A DNA stretch of 64,000 bases from Micromonospora profundi (GTDB lineage Bacteria; Actinomycetota; Actinomycetes; Mycobacteriales; Micromonosporaceae): NCBI RefSeq assembly GCF_011927785.1, contig NZ_JAATJK010000001.1, forward strand, positions 4,559,001-4,623,000, in the 5' to 3' direction. The notes below the pieces were generated by a model. That model saw only the letters and a list, made by a program, of their open reading frames with translations, made no database searches and had not been told where the DNA came from. The translations under genes were made by a program, and so were the position numbers. Each line of letters begins with the position of its first letter. Position 1 is the first letter of the stretch. Positions 1-7,553 of this stretch are shown in pieces.

Positions 1-1
1 G

Positions 2-319
2 TCCTGGTTCCGCCAGCGCTTCGCGGGCGAGGTCCTACCCGACCTGTTCGACTACGACACCGACAACGACGCCGACTTCCACGCCGCCGCCGACGCCGAC
101 CCGGAGGCGGCCTTCGCCACCTTCCGGGCCGAGGTCGAGGCCGCCCGGGCCGCGACCGCAGGACGATCCCTGGACGAGACGTTCACGCTGACCCGCAGCG
201 ACGGAGACCGCACCTTCAGCCTGCGCTGGGTCTACGTGCACATGATCGAGGAGTACGCCCGGCACAACGGGCACGCCGACCTGATCCGCGAGCGGATCGA
301 CGGCGTCACCGGCGACTGA
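2..319 (+). CDS. DinB/DUF664 family protein, 3' part only
   Basis: An open frame enters from the left edge and ends in TGA; 105 residues are visible and the start lies outside the window. The C-terminal part contains WVYVHMIEEYARHNGHAD followed by LIRERIDGVTGD. This is the usual end of DUF664/DinB-like four-helix-bundle proteins, in which the last histidine of such a stretch is a metal ligand. Many actinobacterial members are thought to be mycothiol-dependent transferases or isomerases. The substrate cannot be told from this fragment. The gene runs toward the HAD gene on the other strand, with only 8 bases between their stop codons. Confidence 0.8.
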   Translation, partial: SWFRQRFAGEVLPDLFDYDTDNDADFHAAADADPEAAFATFRAEVEAARAATAGRSLDETFTLTRSDGDRTFSLRWVYVHMIEEYARHNGHADLIRERIDGVTGD

Positions 320-327
320 CGGCAGGC

Positions 328-948
328 TCAGTAGTCCAGGGCCGCCCGCAGGTAGCGCAGATCCGCGTGCCCGCCCCAGCGGTGCGCCGACAGCCCGGCC
401 GCGCGGGCGCCCCGGATCGCCCAGTCCTCGTCGTCGACGAACAGGACCCGGGCCGGCGGGGTCCGGACCGCCACGCACGCCGCCTGGAAATACTCCGGCG
501 CGGGTTTGTGCACACCGAGGGTCGAGGAGTTGACCACCACGTCCACCTCGTCGGCGAGGTCGAGCGCGGCGAGGTCGGCGTCGAGCAGGTCTGTGGCGTT
601 GGTGGCCAGACCGACCCGGATCCCCGCGGCGCGCACCTCCCGGACGAAGTCGAGCACCTCGGTGTCCACCTCGCCCCGGTAGCGCTGCCACTGCTCCACC
701 GCCGCCCGAGCCCGGTCCGGGCCACCGGCCGGCTCGACGAGCGCGTCGGCCACGCTGCTCATCCAGTCGGCGTGGCTGACCTGCCCGGTGAGCACCGGCC
801 GGAGCCGACCCCACTGCATCGCGATCTCGCTGAGCACACCGTCGGCCAGGCCGTACTCTCGCTCCACCTCGGCGGCGACCGCCGGATCCCACCGCCGCAG
901 GACGCCATCCAGATCCAGCAGGAGCGCCGTCGCGCGTTCCCGAGCCAC
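328..948 (-). CDS. HAD-superfamily hydrolase
   Basis: A cytoplasmic phosphatase-like HAD protein of 206 residues. Motif I is DLDGV with the nucleophile and acid aspartates at residues 12 and 14. The motif II threonine is in ATNATD, the conserved lysine is in GVHKPAPEYF and motif IV is VDDEDWAIRGARAAG. The cap is helical and follows motif I, as in the haloacid dehalogenase/epoxide hydrolase N-terminal type. The GTG start shares one base with the TAG stop of smc (TAGTG), so translation is probably coupled to smc. The substrate is unknown; the position behind smc does not identify it. Confidence 0.88.
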   Translation of the reverse strand: MARERATALLLDLDGVLRRWDPAVAAEVEREYGLADGVLSEIAMQWGRLRPVLTGQVSHADWMSSVADALVEPAGGPDRARAAVEQWQRYRGEVDTEVLDFVREVRAAGIRVGLATNATDLLDADLAALDLADEVDVVVNSSTLGVHKPAPEYFQAACVAVRTPPARVLFVDDEDWAIRGARAAGLSAHRWGGHADLRYLRAALDY

Positions 949-3900
949 TACCCGTTCTCCTCGCCGCGGCTGTGCCGCTGGTCGTCCTCATCGGCCCTGT
1001 TGAGCCGTTGACTGATCACCTGGGTGACCCCGCTGCGCATCGTCACGCCATAGAGCGCGTCGGCGATCTCCATCGTCCGCTTCTGGTGGGTGATGACGAT
1101 GAGCTGGCTCTTCTCCCGCAACTGTGCCAGCAAGGTGATCAACCGGCCCAGGTTGACGTCGTCCAGGGCCGCCTCGACCTCGTCCATGATGTAGAACGGG
1201 CTGGGCCGGGCGCGGAAGATCGCCACCAGCATGGCCACCGCGGTCAGCGACCGCTCGCCACCGGAGAGCAGCGACAACCGCTTGATCTTCTTGCCCGGCG
1301 GGCGGGCCTCCACCTCGACACCCGTAGTGAGCAGATCGTCCGGGTCGGTGAGGATCAACCGGCCCTCGCCGCCGGGGAAAAGCACCGTGAACACCTGCTC
1401 GAACTCCCGCGCCGTGTCGGCGAACGCGCTGGCGAAGACCTCAAGGATCCGCTCGTCCACGTCCTTGACCACCGTGAGCAGGTCCCGCCGGGTGGCCTTG
1501 AGGTCCTCCAACTGCTCGGAGAGGAACTTGAAGCGCTCCTCCAGCGCGGCGAACTCCTCCAGGGCCAGCGGGTTGACCTTGCCCAGCAGGGCCAGCTCCC
1601 GTTCCGCCTTGGCGGCCCGCTTCTCCTGCACGGGCCGCTCGTAGCGGACCGGCTCGGGCACCGGCAGGCCGTCGCGTTCGGCTGTCGCGACGTCGACAGG
1701 GGTCGGTGGGACGGGCTGGTTCGGCCCGTACTCGGCGACGAGGGTCTCCACGTCCAGCCCGAAGTCCTCGGCCGCCTTCGCCTCCAACTGCTCGATGCGC
1801 AGTCGCTGCTCGGCACGGGCCACCTCGTCGCGGTGCACCTGGCTGGTCAGCCGCTCCAGTTCCGCGGCCAGTCGCTTGGCTGCCCCGCGTACCTCCTGGA
1901 GTTCCGCTTCGCGGGCGGCCCGTTCCCGGGCCACCTCGTCGCGGTGCTCCTCGGCCGTCGCGATCGAGGTGGTGAGCCGGGTGAGCGCCTCCCGGGCGCC
2001 AGCCGCGACGGCCCGGGCGATGCCCGCGCCCCGGGTGCGCGCGGCCCGCCGGGCTGCGGCGCGCTCCCGGGCGGCGCGCTCCGCGGTGGCCTGCCGGGCC
2101 AGCGAGTCGGCCCGGCCGGCGATCGAGGAGACCCGCTCCTCGGCGGTACGCACCGCGAGCCGGACCTCCATCTCGTTCTGCCGGGCCTGCGGCACCATGG
2201 CGGCGAGTTGGTCCCGTTCCTCGGTGGAGGGTTCGGCGTCGACAGGGGTCTCCTCGGCCAGGCGCAGCCGCTCCTCCAGCTCGGCGAGCGCGGCAAGGTC
2301 CCGCTGTCGGGCCGCCTCGGCGCGCGCCCGGGATTCACCGAGCCGGTCGGTCTCCGCCTTCGCCGAGCGCGCCGCCGCACCCAGCTCGGCCAGCCGGCGG
2401 GCGGCGGCGTTGCGGTGGCTCTCCGCCTCGCGCTTCTCGGCGGCGGCGTGCTGCACTGCCTCCTTGGCGGCGGTCACCTCGGCGCGCGCCTCGACGAGCT
2501 GCTCGCGCAGCTCGGCGCCGGAGCGTTCGGCGGCGAGCCGGTTGGTACGCGCCTCCTCGACGGCCGCCTGCACCTCGATGTAGCTGGGCGCCTTGGCCGA
2601 CCCACCGGCCGCCGCGTACGCCCCGACCACATCGCCGTCGGGGGTGACCGCACGCAGCTCGGGGTTGCCGGCGACCAGCTCGGCAGCGGCGGCGAGGTCG
2701 TCGACGAGCGCCACGTCGCGCAGCGCCCGGTGCACGGCGGGGCGCAGCTCGGCGCCGCACTCGACGAGGTCGGGTGCCCAGCGGGCACCGTCGGGCAGCT
2801 TCGGGCGCAGCGCGTCGGCGGAGCCGGTCATGCCGGGCCCCGCCGGACTGCCGACGAGCAGGCCCGCCCGGCCGGCGTCGGAGATCTTCAGCAGGCGCAT
2901 CGCCTCGACGGCCTCGTCCACGCCGCTGATGGCCACCGCGTCGGCGAGCCCGCCGAGCGCGGCGGCAAGCGCGGCCTCGTGCCCCGGCGCGACGGTGAGC
3001 AGCCCGGCGAGGCTGCCGAGTAGGCCCGGCACGTCCCCGGCACGGGCCAGCAGCGCGCCGGCGCCGTCCTTGCGCCGCAGACCGAGTGCCAGCGCCTCCT
3101 CCCGGGCCTTCCAGGTGGCGGCGTCCTTCTCGGCGGCCCGCTCGGCGTCGGCGAGCGACCGTACGGTGGCCTGCGCCCGCTCCTGCACGGCGACGGCCTC
3201 GGCGTGCCGGGCGTCCAGGTCGGCGTTGTCCCGGTCCGCCTCGGTGGACTGCGCGGCCACCGCGTCCAGGTCGGCCTGTGCCTGCTCGGCGCGGCCCAGC
3301 GCGTCGGCGTGCGCCACGGCGAGCCGTTCGATCTCCTCACCGGCGCTCGTGGTGCGGGCGCGGGCCGAGTTGACCTGGCCGGTGAGCCGGGCCATGCCCT
3401 CGCGCCGGTCGGCGATGGCCTTGGCGGCGACGACAAGCTCCCGCTCGGCGGCGGCGAGCTGCCGTTCCAGCTCCTGACGGTGCTCGACGGCCTCGGCCAG
3501 CCGGACCTGGTCGTCGGTCAGTGCCGCGCGCAGCTCCTCCTCCTGCTCGCGGACCCGCTCCGACTCGGCCTCCAGCTGGTCCGGGTCGCGGCCCGGGCGC
3601 TCGTCGTCGCCGGTGGCGCTGAGGTGCCGCAGCCGCTCCCGGGCCAGCTGTTCGATCGAGCGGAAGCGTTCCTGGAGGGCGGACAGCTTGTACCAGGTGT
3701 CCTGGGCGGCGGCGAGCAGCGGAGCGTCCTCGGCCAGCGCGGCCTCCAACTCGCCGAGCCGGCCCTGCACCTCGGTGTGCTCGCCCTCGATCTGCTCGCG
3801 CCGCTCCCGTAGCGCGGTCTCGTCGGCGATCTCCCGGTCGAGGGTGGTCCGCAGGGTGGCGAGGTCGTCGGCGAGCAGCCGGAGCCGGGCGTCGCGCAGG

Positions 3901-4562
3901 TTGGCCTGGATGGCGGCGGCTCGGCGGGCCACCTCCGCCTGGCGGCCCAGCGGCTTGAGCTGGCGGCGCAGCTCGGCGGTGAGGTCGGTCAGGCGGTTGA
4001 GGTTCACCTGCATGGCGTCGAGCTTGCGCAGCGCCTTTTCCTTGCGCTTGCGGTGCTTGAGGACGCCTGCCGCCTCCTCGATGAACGCGCGGCGGTCCTC
4101 CGGCTTGGCGTGCAGCATGCCGTCGAGCCGGCCCTGACCGACGATGATGTGCATCTCCCGGCCGATGCCGGAGTCCGACAGCAGCTCCTGGATGTCGAGC
4201 AGCCGGCAGGAGTTGCCGTTGATCTCGTACTCGCTCTCGCCGGAGCGGAACATCCGGCGGGTGATCGAGACCTCGGTGTACTCGATGGGCAACGCGCCGT
4301 CGGTGTTGTCGATGGTGAGGGTGACCTCGGCGCGGCCCAGCGGCGCGCGACCGGCGGTGCCGGCGAAGATCACGTCCTCCATCTTGCCGCCGCGCAGCGC
4401 CTTGGCGCCCTGCTCGCCGAGCACCCAGGCGATGGCGTCGACGACGTTGGACTTGCCGGAGCCGTTCGGGCCCACCACGCAGGTGATCCCGGGCTCCAGC
4501 TTCAACGTCGTGGCGGAGGCGAAGGACTTGAAGCCCCGCACCGTCAGACTCTTGAGATACAC
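948..4562 (-). CDS. smc: Chromosome segregation protein SMC
   Basis: SMC ATPase of about 1204 residues, the usual bacterial length. It works in chromosome compaction and segregation with ScpA and ScpB, which are not in this window. Walker A is GPNGSGKS at residues 31-38. Two long Ala/Glu/Arg-rich coiled coils flank a hinge near residues 500-650. The C-terminal head carries the signature LSLLSGGERSL and Walker B FYIMDEVEAALDD. I start it at the GTG that gives (M)YLKSLTVRGFKSF, the normal SMC N-terminus. An open frame continues about 54 codons upstream but has no SMC character. The downstream HAD gene overlaps its stop codon by one base. Confidence 0.97.
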   Translation of the reverse strand: MYLKSLTVRGFKSFASATTLKLEPGITCVVGPNGSGKSNVVDAIAWVLGEQGAKALRGGKMEDVIFAGTAGRAPLGRAEVTLTIDNTDGALPIEYTEVSITRRMFRSGESEYEINGNSCRLLDIQELLSDSGIGREMHIIVGQGRLDGMLHAKPEDRRAFIEEAAGVLKHRKRKEKALRKLDAMQVNLNRLTDLTAELRRQLKPLGRQAEVARRAAAIQANLRDARLRLLADDLATLRTTLDREIADETALRERREQIEGEHTEVQGRLGELEAALAEDAPLLAAAQDTWYKLSALQERFRSIEQLARERLRHLSATGDDERPGRDPDQLEAESERVREQEEELRAALTDDQVRLAEAVEHRQELERQLAAAERELVVAAKAIADRREGMARLTGQVNSARARTTSAGEEIERLAVAHADALGRAEQAQADLDAVAAQSTEADRDNADLDARHAEAVAVQERAQATVRSLADAERAAEKDAATWKAREEALALGLRRKDGAGALLARAGDVPGLLGSLAGLLTVAPGHEAALAAALGGLADAVAISGVDEAVEAMRLLKISDAGRAGLLVGSPAGPGMTGSADALRPKLPDGARWAPDLVECGAELRPAVHRALRDVALVDDLAAAAELVAGNPELRAVTPDGDVVGAYAAAGGSAKAPSYIEVQAAVEEARTNRLAAERSGAELREQLVEARAEVTAAKEAVQHAAAEKREAESHRNAAARRLAELGAAARSAKAETDRLGESRARAEAARQRDLAALAELEERLRLAEETPVDAEPSTEERDQLAAMVPQARQNEMEVRLAVRTAEERVSSIAGRADSLARQATAERAARERAAARRAARTRGAGIARAVAAGAREALTRLTTSIATAEEHRDEVARERAAREAELQEVRGAAKRLAAELERLTSQVHRDEVARAEQRLRIEQLEAKAAEDFGLDVETLVAEYGPNQPVPPTPVDVATAERDGLPVPEPVRYERPVQEKRAAKAERELALLGKVNPLALEEFAALEERFKFLSEQLEDLKATRRDLLTVVKDVDERILEVFASAFADTAREFEQVFTVLFPGGEGRLILTDPDDLLTTGVEVEARPPGKKIKRLSLLSGGERSLTAVAMLVAIFRARPSPFYIMDEVEAALDDVNLGRLITLLAQLREKSQLIVITHQKRTMEIADALYGVTMRSGVTQVISQRLNRADEDDQRHSRGEENG

Positions 4563-4909
4563 CTTCTCGATCCTCGTCCGGTGGCCGCCGTACCGTCGCC
4601 GGCTGCGGGGACCTGGGTGAACCCGCAGACTAACCCGGTGGCGGGAGCCGTCGGGCACGCGACCCGCCCCGGGTCGTGCCGGCAGTCGGCCGGACCGCCT
4701 CTGCGGCTGTGACCGGAAAGACAAAGCGCATTCATGATCAGCCTGCTGGTACGCGTATTTCCGGAAACCGTCCGGGTGGGTGGCGCGGCACCGAATACAA
4801 GATCACGAATCATCGGCCGAGGAAAAGGAGCCGGACAGCGTTGCGCGCCGGCACGGAGGTGTCGGCGCGCATTTTTGCGGTGGTGCGATTCAGTTTTCCG
4901 ACCCGGAGA
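4563..4909. other. Intergenic region between the small coiled-coil gene and smc
   Basis: About 350 bases lie between the stop of the 64-residue protein and the smc start, both on the minus strand. The region must hold the smc promoter or leader unless the two genes are co-transcribed. Short open frames cross it on both strands, but none shows protein-like composition or a ribosome binding site. I see no clear promoter hexamers and no strong hairpin. Confidence 0.5.
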
Positions 4910-5104
4910 TCAGGTCAGCGCCGGCTCGGCGAGACGAAGCAGATCATCCGCTTCCGCCGCTGCCGCCGCGAGCCGATCATTGTCGGCACGCAGACGCGTG
5001 ATCTCGAACTCCAGTGCCTGAACCCTGGCACGCAGTCGGGTGACCTCGTCGAGCAGACGCCGGTCGGGCGCTGCACCTACGTGGCCGTAGAGGGCCTTCG
5101 CCAT
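4910..5104 (-). CDS. Small conserved coiled-coil protein upstream of smc
   Basis: A 64-residue protein, MAKALYGHVG at the N-terminus and AEPALT at the C-terminus. The body is one heptad-type coiled coil (LLDEVTRLRARVQALEFEI and on) of about 40 residues. The start is fixed by AAGGAG five bases before the ATG; a longer frame upstream has no supporting signal. From memory, very similar small proteins starting MAKALLG and ending in EPALT occur in many actinobacteria, but I know of no assigned function. It lies on the same strand as smc, 347 bases upstream. A structural or division-associated role is only a guess. Confidence 0.8.
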   Translation of the reverse strand: MAKALYGHVGAAPDRRLLDEVTRLRARVQALEFEITRLRADNDRLAAAAAEADDLLRLAEPALT

Positions 5105-5474
5105 GCTGACTCCTTGATATGCGCTGCCGGAAAGGCCGGCCAACGCGCGCCCATTTGTACGCGGCTGCCATTCCAGGTGTATCTGGGCATGACCGGGCGC
5201 GACTGGCGACACCTATATATTGAGCCGCTAACCCCTCGTTCGTCAAGTTCTCGCAGGCCGTAGATCATCTCCACGTCGACCTGTCCACTTGTCGGGGGGC
5301 TGCCACAAGGCACGGACACGCTCTGTCCGGACACCTTTACTGTACGCCCGGATTCCCGGAAGTCCGCCCCTCGGCGTCCCACTTCCCCTTAACTCTTCCT
5401 TAGCCACGTTGCCGCAGCTCGTGGGCGAGTCGTAGCGTCACCCCGGCCAACAACCGACCCCGTGGAGGCATGGC
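5105..5474. other. Divergent intergenic region, coiled-coil gene / CAP gene
   Basis: About 370 bases separate the minus-strand small gene from the plus-strand CAP gene. The region contains the candidate minus-strand promoter at 5214-5246 and an AT-richer stretch (TTAACTCTTCCTTAG, about 5389-5403) that may serve the CAP gene. No RNA gene or repeat was recognised here. Confidence 0.5.
5214..5246 (-). promoter_or_regulatory. Candidate promoter of the small coiled-coil gene
   Basis: On the minus strand TTGACG (5246-5241) is followed after 18 bases by CAATAT inside the AT-rich run CAATATATAGG (5222-5212). This sits about 110 bases upstream of the small coiled-coil gene and is the only AT-rich patch in the divergent gap. 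The -35 is good and the -10 imperfect. The transcription start is not established. Confidence 0.4.
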
Positions 5475-6548
5475 GTGCACGGCTGGACCGACCCGATGGA
5501 CCCGAACGGCGCACCCCGGCGCGCCGAGCGGCCGACCGACGAGCCGGACTGGCTGAGAGATCGACCGGAGCCCCGTTCGGCCTACCTGTTCGGCGACGAC
5601 CCCGACCAACCCGGCGACGGGTGGCACCACACGGAGCCCACCTCCCGGTGGCAGCCGGCACCCATGGATGAGCCCACCGACGCGGAGGCCATTGGCGGCT
5701 GGGCGGCACCGACCAGCGCCATGCCGATTGACGCGGAGACCAGCGGCGCTTGGCGGGCCGGCACCGGCGACGAGGGCCGGCCCGGCGAGGGCCGACACCG
5801 CTCGCCGCGGCGCTGGCGTCGCCCCCTGCTGATCGGCGGCGCCGCCGCGGCCGCCACGCTCGTGGTGAGCTTCGGTGTGGGCGCACTCGCCCTGCCCGGC
5901 GGGGACCGGTCGACAGTTGAGCCGACCGCTGTCGACGACACCGTCGCCGCCGCGCCCGCCGAGCAAGCCGAGCAACCGGCCGGCGACACCTTGATCGCAC
6001 CCTCCCCCACCGCCACGCCCAGCACGGCACAGCCGACCCCGACGCCGAGCAAGGTCGTCAAGCCCACCCCGGCGCCGTCGCGCTCCACCGCCGCGTCACG
6101 GCGTACCGCACCCCGCAGCACCGCGCCGAGCAGCTCCGGCGGCTCCGGCGGCACCGCTGGCACGGTGAGCGCCCAGGCTCGCGAGGTGGTGGACCTGGTG
6201 AACGCCGAGCGGGCCAAGGCCGGCTGCAAGGCGCTGAGCATCGACGACAAGCTGATGACCGCCGCGCAGCGGCACAGCCAGGACCAGGCCGACCACAAGA
6301 ACATGTCGCACACCGGCAGCGACGGCAGCAACCCCGGCGTCCGGCTCGACCGGGTCGGCTACGCCTGGCGCACCTACGGCGAGAACGTGGCCTGGAACCA
6401 GCAGACGCCGGCCAGCGTGATGAGCGCCTGGATGAACAGCACCGGCCACCGGAAGAACATCCTGAACTGCGCGTTCACCGAGATCGGCGTCGGCATCGCC
6501 AGTAGCAACGGCCCGTACTGGACGCAGGTCTTCGCGGCGCCGCGCTGA
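5475..6548 (+). CDS. Membrane-anchored CAP-domain (SCP/PR-1) protein
   Basis: A 357-residue protein with a cytoplasmic Pro/Asp-rich N-terminus of about 110 residues, then one membrane segment (about 115-137, LLIGGAAAAATLVVSFGVGALAL). A Thr/Pro/Ser linker leads to a C-terminal CAP domain (about 235-357) outside the cell. CAP hallmarks are LVNAERAKAGCKAL, the His in AAQRHSQDQ, YGENVAW, the HRKNIL motif and WTQVF. The GTG start has GGAGG seven bases upstream. Bacterial CAP proteins are common secreted proteins of mostly unknown activity, possibly wall or lipid binding. The N-terminal cytoplasmic extension is unusual compared with simply secreted forms. Confidence 0.88.
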   Translation: MHGWTDPMDPNGAPRRAERPTDEPDWLRDRPEPRSAYLFGDDPDQPGDGWHHTEPTSRWQPAPMDEPTDAEAIGGWAAPTSAMPIDAETSGAWRAGTGDEGRPGEGRHRSPRRWRRPLLIGGAAAAATLVVSFGVGALALPGGDRSTVEPTAVDDTVAAAPAEQAEQPAGDTLIAPSPTATPSTAQPTPTPSKVVKPTPAPSRSTAASRRTAPRSTAPSSSGGSGGTAGTVSAQAREVVDLVNAERAKAGCKALSIDDKLMTAAQRHSQDQADHKNMSHTGSDGSNPGVRLDRVGYAWRTYGENVAWNQQTPASVMSAWMNSTGHRKNILNCAFTEIGVGIASSNGPYWTQVFAAPR

Positions 6549-6662
6549 CCGCGCGTCGTCCGCGCCCCCGCGCTCGTTTGACCCGGTGAGGTACGTCGGG
6601 CCGGAGCGCGGGGCGGCGTACCGGCCGGCGGCGACGGGCCGCCCAGGACCCGGGAGCTGCCG

Positions 6663-7505
6663 ATGCGGATCCGGCCGCGGCGACGAACCGCCGTACGCCC
6701 GCTGCGTCGGATCGTGTCGGCGGGCGTCGCGCTCGTCCTGGTGCTACCGGTGTACGGGTGCCGGGCCGAGCTGACCCCGCCCGGCGCGCCCACCCCGTGG
6801 CCGGCCGGGCAGGCCCGCCACTGGCAGTGGCAGTGGCAGCTCAGCGGCCCGCTCGACCCGACAGTGGACGCGGACGTCTTCCTGCTCGACCCGGTGGCCA
6901 CCACCGCCGCGCAGACCGCCGAGCTGCGCTCGCGCGACCGCCGGCTGATCTGCCAGGTGTACGTCGGCTCGGTGCGCTCGACCGACCCGGACGCCAGCCG
7001 GTTTCCCGCCACCGTGCAGGGCTCGGCCGCACGCCGACCCGGCAGCCGGTGGCTGGACGTACGGGGATGGGACGCTCTGGAGCCGGTGCTGGCCGACCGG
7101 TTCCGGCTCTGCCGGGGCAAGGGCTTCGGCGCCGTGGCGTTCGCCGACGCCGACGGGTACGAGCACCGCGCCGGCTTTCCCCTCGGCTTCGACGACCAGC
7201 TGCTGTTCAACCGTCGGCTGGCGCAGCTGGCCCGGTCGCTTGACCTCTCACCCGGGCTGGTCAACGCCGTGCCGCAGCTCGCGGCGCTGGCCCCCGACTT
7301 CGATTTTGCGGTGAACGAGGAGTGCGTACGGCTGGACCAGTGCGCCAAGCTGCTGCCGTTCGCCGATGCGGGCAAGCCTGTCTTCCACGTCGAATACACG
7401 GGCTCGACCGACGACTTCTGCGTCACCACTGTCGGCTACGGCTTCGCGTCGATACGCAAGGAACGGGCGTTGGACGCCTGGCGGGAGGCGTGCGCGCTGC
7501 CCTGA
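6663..7505 (+). CDS. Secreted GH114-type endo-alpha-1,4-polygalactosaminidase-like protein
   Basis: A 280-residue exported protein. A basic N-terminus and hydrophobic segment end at LPVYGC, so it is probably a lipoprotein, although Tyr at -2 is unusual. The mature part begins with a Trp-rich stretch (HWQWQWQLSG) and contains ICQVYVGS, WLDVRGWDALEPVLADR, GFGAVAFADADGY, LVNAVPQLAAL, FDFAVNEEC and VFHVEYTG. These are the barrel-strand motifs of the GH114 family, which hydrolyses alpha-1,4-linked galactosamine polymers. Asp in ADADGY and Glu in VNEEC are likely catalytic. It follows the CAP gene on the same strand after 114 bases. A hairpin separates it from the convergent MMPL gene. Confidence 0.8.
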   Translation: MRIRPRRRTAVRPLRRIVSAGVALVLVLPVYGCRAELTPPGAPTPWPAGQARHWQWQWQLSGPLDPTVDADVFLLDPVATTAAQTAELRSRDRRLICQVYVGSVRSTDPDASRFPATVQGSAARRPGSRWLDVRGWDALEPVLADRFRLCRGKGFGAVAFADADGYEHRAGFPLGFDDQLLFNRRLAQLARSLDLSPGLVNAVPQLAALAPDFDFAVNEECVRLDQCAKLLPFADAGKPVFHVEYTGSTDDFCVTTVGYGFASIRKERALDAWREACALP

Positions 7506-7510
7506 CACGG

Positions 7511-7540
7511 TCGGCCGGGCCACAGTCGTGGCCCGGCCGA
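7511..7540. terminator. Hairpin between convergent GH114 and MMPL genes
   Basis: A perfect 13-bp stem (TCGGCCGGGCCAC with its complement) and a 4-base loop begin 5 bases after the GH114 stop and lie just past the MMPL stop on the other strand. There is no T-run. The location suits a bidirectional terminator. Confidence 0.6.
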
Positions 7541-7553
7541 ACTCGCGCCTGGG

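Noticed and set aside
972..3023. 683-codon plus-strand frame opposite smc
   Set aside because: It is an antisense shadow of smc, with no recognisable domain or start signal.
948..4724. Longer smc with about 54 extra N-terminal residues
   Set aside because: The extension is Arg/Pro-rich and precedes the universal SMC start (Y)LKSLTVRGFKSF.
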